DNA of 64,000 nucleotides from positions 1,738,501 to 1,802,500 of the forward strand of contig NC_134084.1 in NCBI RefSeq assembly GCF_000715075.1, given 5' to 3'. A program made the translations under genes and the position numbers. The notes beneath the pieces were generated by a model. It had not been told where the DNA came from and did not search any database. It worked only from the letters and a program-made list of their open reading frames with translations. The DNA is from Nicotiana tabacum. Lineage: Eukaryota; Streptophyta; Magnoliopsida; Solanales; Solanaceae. Below, in pieces: positions 1 through 10,900 of this stretch (position 1 is its first letter; every line of letters starts with the position of its first letter).

Positions 1-1328
1 CGCTAAAACATCTGGGCTAAAAGCAAATGCAACAAAGAGTTCTATATACTTTGGGGGTGTGCCACAAGATATACAGCAGGGCATAATACAAGCAATTGGT
101 TTTAGCAGGGGAGATTTGCCTTTCAAATACCTTGCAGCCCCACTAAGTACTAAGAGAATCTCTATGATACAATGTTAGCCATTACTGGAGAAAATAATAG
201 GAAGGATCATCTCCTGGACTTCAAAATACCTATCCTATGCAGTAAGGTTGCAATTGATCAAAACAGTATTGTTCTTAAACCAAATATATCGGTCACAGAT
301 ATTTGTAATTCCTAAGAAGATGATGAAAAAGATAGAAATAGTCTGTAGAACCTTTCTATGGACAAGAGGGGTAGATGCATCAAAAAAAGCTCTGTTATAT
401 TGGGAGAAAGTGTGCTCTCCAAAGACTACTGATGGATATAATGTACTTGATGTGCATACATGGAATAGAGCTGCAATTTGCAAACTGCTATGGAACCTGT
501 GTAAGAAGAAAGACAAACTATGGGTCCAGTGGATTCACTTGTATTATGGGAAGAAACAAGAAGTGTGGAAAAGCAATCCAAGCAATGCATCATGGATAGT
601 TCAGAAGATCATTAAAGCAAAAGGATATGTAAAAGTAGCAGGGATCAATATGAAGGAAATGGCAGATTAGAATTATTTTTCTGTCAAGAAATTTTATAAA
701 GGCATGAGAGGACAGTTTCAAAAAGTAACTTGGAAGGAATTGACGTGCAACAATTGGGGCTCCAAAGTGGATCTTTGTGCTAAATCTGGCTCTGCAAAAT
801 AGACTTCTTACAAGGAGTAGACTCCATATGTGGGGATTGCAGACGACGTAACCTGTCCTTTGTGTAATGATGCAGATGCGACCACAGATCACTTGATATT
901 TAGATGTGGAATAGCTGGAAGTATATGGAGTAAGTTGCTCTATTGGCAAGGCATAACAAGACCTTCGATGGAGTGGCAAGGGGAGATACAATGGGGTGAA
1001 GACATGGCACCAGGAAACAATGCAGCTGCTCAAGTATATAGGCTGACTTTGGCATGTGGTGTATACCATATATGGAATGAAAGAAACATGAGAGTATTTC
1101 AAGAACAACAGAAAACACCGGAAATAATAGTTAGACAAATTATACAAGAGATGGTTAATAGGGGATCAAGAGATAGTAAGCTAGAGAAGAAAATAGCAGA
1201 AATGAATTTCTATCCTTAGTTTGAATATAGAAGATTTGTAGCTGAAGTTGTATGAGATTGGGGTTGTCTGGTCTCAGTTTTGACATTGTACATATTGATA
1301 CTGGTAAATAAAATCATTTAATTACCAA
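1..1328 (+). pseudogene. L1-type LINE, degenerate 3' part of ORF2
   Basis: Remnant of a non-LTR retrotransposon. From about position 30 the conceptual translation follows the end of the reverse-transcriptase region (a 'FKYLAAPLSTKRIS'-like stretch), then a thumb/connection region at 248-670 ('CRTFLW', 'KLLWNLCKKKDKLWVQWI'), then a zf-RVT zinc-binding domain at 830-1219 with the pattern CPLC...TTDHLIFRC...IW. Stops at about 176-178 and 668-670, and frame changes between the blocks, show it is dead. A short A-rich stretch near 1326 may be the 3' tail. The 5' side runs off the window. The family call is safe; the exact lineage is not. Confidence 0.85.
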
Positions 1329-2304
1329 AAAAAATCTAACAAACTTGTACAATATAACTATAATTTTTTTGTAATTTCTTGAGTTCAGAGGCAATTGTGC
1401 CTCAGAAGCAACCTTTTTTTTTTAAAGCCGAGAATCGCAGGTAATATAAATGAATTTGAGATGTTCATGTAGGAAATAGAGTTCACCTTTAAGGGATGTT
1501 CTTAGGTCCCACTAGGGCAAAGCACAATAATTTTAGTAATTACTGTAATCCTAGTTATCCCTATATAAGTACACATACAGTGTACTTCTAAAAAATAGAA
1601 TACGCTCTCTCTCAATCCAACCTTGGTTTTAAGATTGTGGCTTAGAAGTTGATCCAATACACTGTGGCAACCAGTAATCCCATTTATCGCGCTCCAACAG
1701 TACATGTAGCATTTAAAACTTCTAGAGCAGTAAGCGCAGAAACAAGTAAAAGGCATTCACTCATACCATTTGAAATGGGTGATATCGTTTAATACTATCC
1801 TTTTCAGACCCCACTTATGAGAATATACTAGGAATGTTGTTGTTGTACTTACCCGTATTTATACCAAAATAAGTAATTTTAACCTTATGCACGTTGTTTG
1901 ACCTTGGTTAGAAAAATAAATCTATTTGATTCATTGGTTTGGTGTACACATCGAGTGTGAATATAGCAGCTAACGCAGTTATTCCCGTTACTTTGTCCCA
2001 AAAGCTTAGAGCATGTACTTCTGGGTGGGGATTAAAATTAAAAAAGAGTAGATAAAGAGTTGCACCTAATCTTCCAATACAAAAAAACACTAGGCTTGGA
2101 GCACAAAAAAGAAAAATACAATTGACAAAGGCTCAGCAGCATTTCAGTACATCTGATTATTGAACAATTATAATAACAATATGCTAAAGGTTATGTTACT
2201 ACTAGCCTAAGACAATTGGCATCAGATTTATTCAGATAATCAGTAGTTTCCAAGTTTTCGTGTTTAGTTAATTGCAGTTTAAATTAAGAGAAAAGATTGT
2301 TTGC
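1329..2304. other. Non-coding spacer, 3' flank of NDPK3
   Basis: AT-rich sequence between the LINE tail and the NDPK3 stop codon. The part next to 2304 must hold the NDPK3 3' UTR and poly(A) site, but no signal can be picked with confidence. The only recognisable content is a SINE-like tail fragment, listed separately. Confidence 0.6.
1805..1847 (+). repeat. TS-SINE/RTE tail fragment
   Basis: A short diverged piece matching the 3' tail seen in better copies at 14617-14741 and 21213-21340: 'cagaccccactta', a short spacer, then a TTG-repeat end. Too short to tell a SINE from an RTE LINE tail. Confidence 0.5.
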
Positions 2305-4982
2305 TCAGTTTACACCATATATCCACTTCTCATCATTGCTTGTATATTTAACCAACTCTTCTGGTTTGAACCATAGTTTGATCTCATCCTTGGCAGTCTC
2401 GGGGCCGTCGCTTCCATGGATGATATTCCTGAAAACAACTCGTGTTAACGGCAATATGCAACAGCACAAGAAAACCAAGAAAAGAACAGCCCGGTGCACG
2501 AAGCATCCTGCGGTTACGTAGGGTCCGGGGAAGGGCCGCAACCCAAGAGGGTGTGTTGTAGGCAGCCCGCCCTGATGCTTGGCTGATTCCACAATTCGAA
2601 CCCTTGACGTATAGGTCACACGGAAACAACTTTACCGTTGCTCTAAGACTAAAGAAGACTAAATATAGAATTAAGGCAAGAAGTTTTTGTACCTTCCGAC
2701 TACAACAGCTAAGTCACCTCTGATTGTTCCAGGTTCTGATTTCTGTGGATCTGTCGCTCCAATAAGCTTCCGTCCATATCTAATTACTCCCTCGCCTTCC
2801 CATACCTAGAATTTGATTATGGAATTACTTAAAGTGAATCATTTTGTCAAACAAGTAAATTTAGACTTAGCTAAATGTCTCTAACCATTGCAACAACAGG
2901 GCCTGAGCTGAGGAAATCACATAGGCCGTTAAAGAATGGTCTCTCCTTAAGGTCATGATAGTGCTTTCCGGCAAAATCCTTAGATGGAACCACAATTTTG
3001 ATCGCAACCAGCTTGAAACCTTTGCGCTCAAAGCGCGATATGATTTCTGAAATCTGCAATAAAACAAAACTTTCTAAGCCGATTGGAAATAGAACTCACA
3101 TCAGTATAGGATTCCAAGAACTTACTAATCCAATTCGACTCCATATAGAACATGAAAAGTGCAAAATACTGTTCCAACCACTTAATCGAGAATGAAGGAA
3201 AACGCATAATACAGGAATTTATAAGAAATAAAGGAAGCAGCATTTTAACACTACTTAACATACCAAGCCCCTTTGTACTCCATCTGGCTTGATGGCGATG
3301 AAGGTACGCTCCATCTTGTACGAAAAATATTGCGTGATGTTAGTTGTGATGAAAAATGAAAATGATGACAAATGCAAGATATAACATCTCAATCAAAGGG
3401 AAAGTTAAGATAGTGTACCTCAGCAGCATGTGCTTCTTGCTCCTGGATCATGTAAGCTATATAATAAAGAGAAACAAAACAAATGAAATTAGACTAGAGG
3501 TTCCTATTTCTCTGGTAAGCCAATGCATACAGTAAATTCAAATTTTTACCGAAGTTGCATTTTCAGAATGACACAAACTTGAGCAGCAACATTAATTTAA
3601 CATAGATAAGTAATAAGATATGAACCTGCTGCAGGAAGGGCGAGGATTCCCGAAATCCAACTTCTAGATGAATTTCCGGAGTCAGTCCTGCCATATGAAG
3701 CTAAAGAAGGCACAACTCCTCTCAAAGAAACTGTGGCTGCTGCAGCCACTGCTCGTCCCCCTGCAAACAGGACAAGTCATATTCACACAATCAGAGGCGG
3801 AGGTAGAGTGCGGGATGCGGGTTGTTCCAACCATGTATTTGTCTTAAGAAATCCATTGAAATGTACAACTTATTAATTTAGAATCCGGTAACTTAGAAGG
3901 ATTATAATTCCGAACCCATAAGGTTCTAATTCTGGCTCCGCCTCTGCACACAATTACTTGTTTTTCTGCTTTGATAGGTAACTTATTGCTCGACAAATAT
4001 AAAGGTAAAGACCACTAGTAATAATCAATCAGATCTATCTCCTCCATTGTTCCATAAGACTTAACATTCTCAAATATCCACTAATCATTGTTTCCTCTTA
4101 AACATAAACACCAATCTACTGAAGGAAGGGGAACACCGGCGAGACATCAAAATAAGCGTGCCAAATTGCAAATAAATGAATTACAGACAGATATAAAGAC
4201 CACTCGGTCTTCCTTTTCTATTTTCTTCCAATAGTTCGACCTATCCAGAAAAATTGTCGGCCTACGAATGTGGTTTCGATCCTTCCGGTGATGCCAGAAG
4301 TCGTTTTGATATAAGATTTTATCTTGTTTCCATTTTATTTATTATTCTTGATCCGGAAGTAACCTTTTCCTGAGTATCAACCTAGAAGCTCAAAAGCTTA
4401 GATATCATGATTGAAAAGCTCAATGCTTCCCGCGCGCAGATCAAACACATCAACGATCCCAAAGGAAGCCATAGGAATATCTAGGATTTTAAATCAATAC
4501 ACTTCACAAAATATAAGTCACTCATAAAAGAGGTCACTTCTCAGGTAATTATAGCTAAATCTCTTAATAAGCATTAATTGATAATCTGGTAAAATTGATA
4601 TATGTTATAATTTACTCATAGACTCATAGTCCGGGGAAGGTCACACCCCAAATGAATGTAATGTAGTGAGTCTACCTGATGCAAGTATCAACGACTGAAC
4701 CTGTAACCTATAAGTCCTACGAAAACAACTTTATTTGTTGCTCCAACGCTCCGTTTCATAGACTCACAGTGCAAAAAAAAAAAAAAAATTACACGGCATC
4801 CAAAATTTTATATACATTTATAAAAGGAGCTATAAGCGAGGAATAAGGAAGGAATAAATTGTAATTAAAAGAGAAATGGAATGAAATATTTTACCAGAAA
4901 AAGCACGAGAACTCTGCTTAGAATAAACAGAAAACAGAGTTTTAGTAGCTCGTGAAGCAGATCTGCAAATCTGAGAATTCAT
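2305..4982 (-). CDS. NDPK3: Nucleoside diphosphate kinase III, organellar (NDPK3)
   Basis: Transfers the gamma-phosphate from ATP to nucleoside diphosphates through a phospho-histidine. Coding exons in transcription order: 4982-4895, 3760-3626, 3456-3419, 3314-3264, 3053-2886, 2805-2693, 2428-2305. All introns are GT-AG and phases agree, giving 238 aa, the usual length for plant NDPK3. Residues 1-87 are an organellar presequence rich in Ser, Arg and Ala with a hydrophobic stretch ([14 protein letters not shown]). The kinase domain starts at residue 88 ([17 protein letters not shown]); the active-site histidine is about residue 202 in [15 protein letters not shown]. The C-terminus ends EKWIYGVN. 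Known relatives are processed and reside in the mitochondrial intermembrane space, with chloroplast reports. Introns 1 and 6 carry SINE and MITE insertions, but the coding sequence is intact. Confidence 0.95.
2486..2649 (-). repeat. Au SINE in NDPK3 intron 6
   Basis: On the minus strand it reads from a tRNA-like start (about 2649, GAGCAACGGTAAAG-like) through a B-box (GGTTCGAA near 2597) to the diagnostic 'TGCTTCGTGCACCGGGCTG' end followed by a T-rich tail. This is the Au SINE layout. It shares the gene's orientation and sits inside intron 6. No clear target duplication was found. Confidence 0.85.
3792..3946. mobile_element. hAT-type MITE in NDPK3 intron 1
   Basis: A 155-bp element with terminal inverted repeats CAGAGGCGGAG / CTCCGCCTCTG and a perfect 8-bp target duplication CACACAAT (3784-3791 and 3947-3954). 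An 8-bp duplication and CA-starting termini are hAT hallmarks. A second member, split by a LINE, lies at 54636-55600. Confidence 0.85.
4630..4756 (-). repeat. Au SINE in NDPK3 intron 1
   Basis: Diverged Au SINE: on the minus strand it starts with GTTGCTCC-complement sequence, passes a degraded B-box, and ends at the CCCCGGA-like motif, lacking the last 3' part. Near-perfect 13-bp target duplications flank it (4617-4629 and 4757-4769, one mismatch), so the insertion limits are well set. Confidence 0.8.
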
Positions 4983-5096
4983 CTTTCAACAAAAGAAACA
5001 CAAATACTAATGCACTCTCTTTTGAAGAGTGAAAGAAGAAAGGAATGAATAGTGATTGTGATATGAGTGAGCTTTTATTTGAGGCAATTGATTTGG

Positions 5097-5465
5097 AGCA
5101 CGTTTGGCCAAGCTGCAAAAATCATTTCGCAACTACTTTTTTCAAAAAAGAAAAGTAGTTTTTGGCGAGAGAATCAGTTCGTGTTTGGGTAATTAGTTTG
5201 TAAAGCATTTCTGAGCACCAATTAGTGTTTGGCCAAACTTTAAAAAACTGATTCTAAGTCTATTTTTCTCAAAAGTGTTTCTCAAAAAAGTACTTTTGGA
5301 GATAAGCTTATTTTTTTCTGCTTCTCCAAAACTACTTCTGCTTCTCCTCGAAAGTACGTTTTTTACTTACAAAAGTTTGGCCAAACAACTCAATTTTGTG
5401 TCAAAAGTATTTTTGGCAAAAAAAAAATACTTTTGGCCAAAAATAAGTTTGGCCAAGACTATTAA
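5097..5465. mobile_element. MITE-like repeat upstream of NDPK3
   Basis: About 370 bp built from repeated 'GTTTGGCCAA' palindromes (near 5102, 5229, 5371, 5430, 5448) separated by A/T-rich 'AAAAGTA(C/G)TTTT' stretches that fold on one another. Both ends carry a GTTTGGCCAAG motif. This type is common in Solanaceae gene flanks. It starts only about 115 bp upstream of the NDPK3 start codon, so it lies in or next to its promoter. No target duplication was defined. Confidence 0.6.
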
Positions 5466-5740
5466 TGCACACGATGTTCACGCGCTAAGTGGGAGCGTGG
5501 CAGGAGAAAGTTTTGGGCTTTGATTGGGTCAAATCTTAGCCGTAGTTGTTGGGCTTAATTGAATGAATCAGATTCGTTGTTTTGTAGTTACGACTTCGTA
5601 TCTATGTTGCTTTCTCATTAGATCTGAAACACGTGCATTTGTTTTATTGGTTAATTAATCAATATTTTTACCTCATTAAATTACTTAATCGCGATAAGTT
5701 GATATCGTTTGGTGTACTCATCAAGTGAGGGTAAGCAATG

Positions 5741-5910
5741 GCGGAGCAAACTTTATTAGGTGCGAGTTCGGCCGAACCTAATCACTTTTGCTTAAATATT
5801 ATATTTGTATTAGAAAATTCATTAAATATATGTAAATATTTAATTGTGAATCCACTAACTAAGACGAGCTATAGGTTCTGTGACAAATTTAAAACTCATA
5901 AACTTCAGAT
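5741..5910. repeat. GGCGGAGC-family repeat, one end degraded
   Basis: Begins with ATGGCGGAGC, like the hAT-type MITE at 3792, and contains family blocks such as 'TAGGTTCTGTGAC' and 'ACTCATAAACTTCAGATC'. The right terminus is not recognisable, so the limits are approximate. The short reading frame across it is not a gene. Confidence 0.45.
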
Positions 5911-6968
5911 CATGTTCCACCTTGAAGGGTAAGTATATATCATGTTTAAAAAGGTTCTTTAAAAACCATTGTTTTTAATCAACTTTTGAATATCTCGATT
6001 ATTTTCTGAATATTTGTTTATTTTCGACCAACACGAGTAACGGATAATTTGAGTTGTGATTGGAAAATCTTTAAAATGTCAATCCAGTTTTTTTTTTTTT
6101 TTTAAAAAACAAAAAAAGAGGAGGTGTGAAATATTTATCTAGATTGAGTTAATCCCATAGCTGCAGTTCTCTTGAAAAACAATGTACCTGAATGTTGGTT
6201 AAAATGTTATTGAAATATATCTATAAAGTAATCAAAGAGTAACGACTAATCATTCTTATTCGTTGATTGTGTCCGACTGGATTCTTTACTTCATTATTCC
6301 CTTTTCCATTTCATAAGTACATTAAATTTATTATACGATGGTTTTCTTTTCTTTAGATAATCTTATCCAGGTACTAGTATTCTCCGAGCACCAAGTTGGC
6401 TTTCTTATACTTACTGTTCTCTGTCAACGCAAGCAAGCTTTCATTCAATTATACGATTCAATTTGTTCTCATTGCAAATTGTGATTTTGATATCGGCTTT
6501 GATTCAATTTGTTCTCACTGCAAATTGTGATTTTGATATCGGCTTTCCCGCACTGCACTGACAGTTTAGTCCAGCATGCCGAGGGGACCTTCAGTTGGTG
6601 AAAAGTAATCACACAAAAATCAGTTGATTTGCCTTACGTCGCCCTTCAAAGACATCTCAGGAAGACACCACGTAATAGTTTATCATATTTTTATTCTACA
6701 TAGTATCCAACATTAAATAATATGTAAAAGATCGCACAAACTATGAATTGATAATGCAGAATTGATACCAAAAATCAAACTCGAGTTTTTTCTTTTTTTC
6801 CCTAACTGCAAGAAGTCGGTTCAATTTATTCCGTATAACCTAAGTCGACGTTACTAGCACCATAACCATTATTAAACCTGAGAATGCAATACGTAAACAG
6901 AGCATAGACAGCGAATTAGAGAACAACAAACGCAAACAAAACAAAAAAGTCAGATAAAGCCTTTGAGT
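5911..6968. other. Intergenic, no gene seen
   Basis: AT-rich intergenic DNA between the NDPK3 upstream region and a SINE. Apart from a 46-bp tandem duplication it shows no coding potential or recognisable element. Confidence 0.5.
6455..6546. repeat. 46-bp tandem duplication
   Basis: Two adjacent 46-bp copies (6455-6500, 6501-6546), differing at one base by eye. Each contains 'GATTCAATTTGTTCTCA' and ends with GATATCGGCTTT. Confidence 0.9.
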
Positions 6969-7162
6969 GCAGCAAAAACAACAATAACAACCTAGGGTAG
7001 TGTGTACTCAGACCTTACCCCTACCTGAGGTAGAGAGGCTGTTTCCAAATAGAAACCCCCGGCATCCTTCCCTCCAAGAACTTCTCATCTTACTCTTGGG
7101 GAGACTCGAACTCACAACCTCTTGGTTGGAAGTGAAGGTTGCTTACCATCAGAGCTACCCCT
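6969..7162 (-). repeat. TS-type SINE, near full length
   Basis: On the minus strand it starts near 7162 with a tRNA-like head (GGGTAGCTCTGATGGTAAGC, A-box-like), has a B-box GAGTTCGAGTC near 7110, then the conserved body 'AAACAGCCTCTCTACCTC', 'GGGGTAAGGTCTGAGTACAC', and ends in a TTG-rich tail. That is the tobacco TS SINE layout. It lies about 800 bp downstream of the stop codon of the gene at 7956. Confidence 0.85.
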
Positions 7163-7955
7163 CTTGTCTTAAAAAAGACCAAATCAAACATTACATGAAA
7201 TAGGAGGGAACAGCAAACCAAAATAAATCACTTGATGAATGATGCCTCTGCGCCAATTAGTTAAAGTAGACTATATGAATCGCTTATCTGTGCCTTTAAG
7301 TTTTGTCATTCCACTACTGAATAATACTGTTCTAAGACAAATTATAGGTTCTCTAGACAAATTATAGGTTCTAATCTCACACTTACCCTTACGCGAACAT
7401 ACTACTTTCTAAGCAGGATGAAAGGACTAAAGTAAAAGGGCAAATGAACCAAAAGCAGGAAAGGACAAATGACAGAACAAAACCAAATAACCAGAAAATG
7501 ATCACAAGTAAATCACAGTACAATAGCACAAACTTGGTGTTTAGGTATCATATAAGCTGGAAAATAACACACCCCAAAAAGCAGCACACGCGAGCATGCA
7601 TAAGAGGAACCTAATCCTCCAAGAAAAAAGACCAATCAAAACTCACATCAACTGCCTCAAACAATGCAATATTATTTCAAATGAAACATGATGTAATGAA
7701 CAGACAAGTAAAAGCTATTTGCATGTGTACCTGATTTTTCCAAAATGCGTGAGCGCATCAACTACCATTCCAAGTTAAAGAAACCTTTCTGCCGGAGAAA
7801 GGCCTTAGGGACCATAGTTCCTTGCATGAAACAGGCTCAATAAATGGGGAAAAAGCATTTTCAAGAAAAATTTCATTTATTAGCTAATAGCAGCAGGCAG
7901 ACAAATAATAAGAGAAAGAGCGGCATTTCAAAAACTTATGGCAAAATAAATTGTC
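7163..7955. other. 3' flank of the ZC3H13-like gene
   Basis: Non-coding, AT-rich. The part near 7955 must contain that gene's 3' UTR. A short direct repeat (GACAAATTATAGGTTCT, 7337-7370) is the only structure noticed. Confidence 0.5.
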
Positions 7956-10900
7956 TCAATGTGTACTTTCAGGAGAATGATGTATCCGACTTAAATTTAC
8001 TGACCCAAACTCAATTGACTCTGGCATCACTGCCTCAAACGCCTCAGAAGACACACAGGGCAATAGCAAAGGATCACATTTAACATCAACTATCTCCTTT
8101 TCCTTCTTAAAATCATCAGAAAAATTCCCCACGGAATCATTGCTCCTATTCAAATCTTTAGACATCTCAGTTGGAGACTCAGAAGATCCTTCCACCTCTT
8201 CAGCAGACAGGGGATTTCCCTCCTCGGCTACACCCAGAACTGTTTCCCCTTCCATCCCAACACTTTCCGCCGTGGAAAGACGAAATTCAGATTTCTCCTC
8301 TCCGTCAACGGTCATTGGCTCTGATGTCTCAGGACAGCTTGATTTTGAAGAACCTACAACCCCCAGATCACCATCTTCTTCTAGCATGTTCCCAGCCATG
8401 GCAGGCTCCGTAGTTTCACCGCATTCTGAACTGAAATTCTCGAACTTATGTCCTGGATAAGCCTTTCCGTCCTGACCAGGAAATGACCACTTCTTGCAAT
8501 TCATGACTTTAACTTCTCTTCTCTCCTGGTAAAGGGACAGCGCTTTCTGCAATTGAACATCATGCAATAGACAAATTTAATGGTGCAACTTTATGCTTAG
8601 AAGAGAAATTTGATTCATATTTACCTCAGCAAAAAAAGAGAAATAAATTTATTAATTCCGTTTCACAGCTAAGAAGAGCCGGACAACTTTACCAATACAC
8701 AACTAAGAAGACATGACTGAGATAGTATGTCAAAGATATAGTTGATCGAAATACTCTTTTTCAAAGGACATGTGCATATGTACCACAGGATAAAGTACCT
8801 GAAAAACAGAATCAGTCATAACAGCAAAAGGTGGACCACTTGAAAATTTACTTGGTATCGTTATGGAGGCTGCTACATGCCCCTGCCACAGGAAAAAGAA
8901 AGCTTATTATGATTTCAAAAATGAGAACAATGAATAAGCAAAGAAATAACTTTGCCTCTCCTTACCTCCAAAAACAAAATTCTGGAATCATCAACATAAG
9001 ATGTCATTTTCTTATCGACATCGATTAAACTTATGCATTGATCAAACAACTCAGGCTCTGTAAGCTCTGCAGATATATCAAGCTTTGAGAGGTAAACATG
9101 ACAAAGAAGAGAATCGTCTTTCTCCGATGGCTTCACCTCAATTGGTTGCTCTTCAGGAGTAGTCTTCAAATTTTCAGATGTACTCTCCCCAAGAGCACCC
9201 CTGGACTGACTGATGTCATTGCTTTGATCATCTGCATCAGTCTGCTTTTGCTCACTCTGAACTGGTTGAGCTGACTCCTCTTCCTGAACTGAATAGTCCT
9301 CCTTCTGTGAACCAGATGGCAGCTCCACACTGCTTCCTGTTAGTGGCCCCTTCCACGCATCACTTATCTCCCAACTCATACCACTATTTGACAGTGTCCT
9401 AGGCTGGTCCCAGTCTGGTCTGCCATTAAGGTGAGCTTCTTCACCAGAAACAGCATTGTTAGCATTCCACCCATGCATTGGAGGACCGCATGAACCATCA
9501 ACTGGAGTTCGCCAACCCATCGGTCGAACATGGCCAGGAAAATGGTCAGCATCTGGTATATGGTAAGTAATTCCAGGGTGACTCAAGTCCATTGAAGGTC
9601 TCCCACCAAATACTGGTGGTGTAGGGAACTGCGGTATCATTGGATGAAAACCAACAGGAGGGGGACCATGTTGGAAAGGCATGAACCCATTTGCAACAGG
9701 CAACGGCCAGTTTGGAACCCTCTTCCAACCATGTCCTTGCATTCTTCCAATATTAGGATCATTAATTCTTCTGTGGTGGTTGTTTGACTTCCCTCTACCA
9801 TCATCCTCTGAAAAGCCAAAAATCAAAGGGCTGTCACCCCCTGACCTAAAGGGGGGAGGAGCAGGCAACACAGACTTTGAATTGACAGAGAAGTGACTCC
9901 TTCTAGTATAAGGTGAAGAAACAGAGACATTATCTCCATCTATAAAGGACAAGTTATCACCTGCGAGTGCTTTCCCAACCAAGTCACGGCTTCCTCTGCC
10001 TTCCTTTACATCCCGGGAGCCACCACTCCTCTGTGTTGATTCCTCAGCTTCAAGGGTCCTCCATACTTCTGATCTACTTGAGTGTCTCCTATCATAGCTT
10101 GCTGATGAAGGGGATTTATCCACCTGCTGTAAAGGAGAACTGCAAAGATCTGATTTGAAACGCCTTTCAGCTGAAGACTCTCCGAGAATATTGTCTTCCC
10201 TTTGCATCAGTTTCTCCGTTTTCCGAGAAGAAGAATTTTTCTCCACTGCTCCAGCAGAACCAGCATAATCTCTAGTGACGCCATGTCGAACCCTTTCCTC
10301 ATAAGGATAATCCTTGTGCTTAGATCCATCTTGCTTTGAGAACCTGGTAGTCGAAAGAACGGCCGAAAATGTCAGATTTGTGCACAAAATGATAAAGCAA
10401 GGAAACACATAGTTATACACAAGAAATTAATGACCAGAGAATAAGCAATTTGGCAGAAAAGCAGAAAATGCTCATTAGACAATACTTAAGTGACTGGCTT
10501 ATGATCAAAAGAGATTATCAAAGGAAGATGTTTTGATTCTCCAATATAATACACAGCAGTGTGCCAATCAGACGGTCATTCGAGCCAGGGAACCATAAGC
10601 ACAAAGAATCACCCGCCCGGAACTTCTAACTAAACGTGGCATAAAACTGCCAATAAGTTATTTACCTTTTCGGGGAAAAAGGCCAAGAAGATAATTATGA
10701 CTTGCAGCCAAAACTAATGAGATAAACTATAAACAATGTCTCAATTATCCCACTGATCAGTCAAAAACCTCCCAGAACAAATTTCTTGCAATATAAAGGG
10801 TTAATGACTTTTCTGGCATTCCTACATCACAAAGAGGTCCATCCAACATCTCAATTATCCCACTGATCAGGCAGAAATTCCAGGAAATACCAACTTTAGT

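Noticed and set aside
2384..2629. Arg-rich frame over NDPK3 intron 6
   Set aside because: Translation of an Au SINE in intron and the wrong frame of the last exon.
9681..10158. Plus-strand frames opposite the ZC3H13-like exon 3
   Set aside because: Antisense shadows of a real coding exon.
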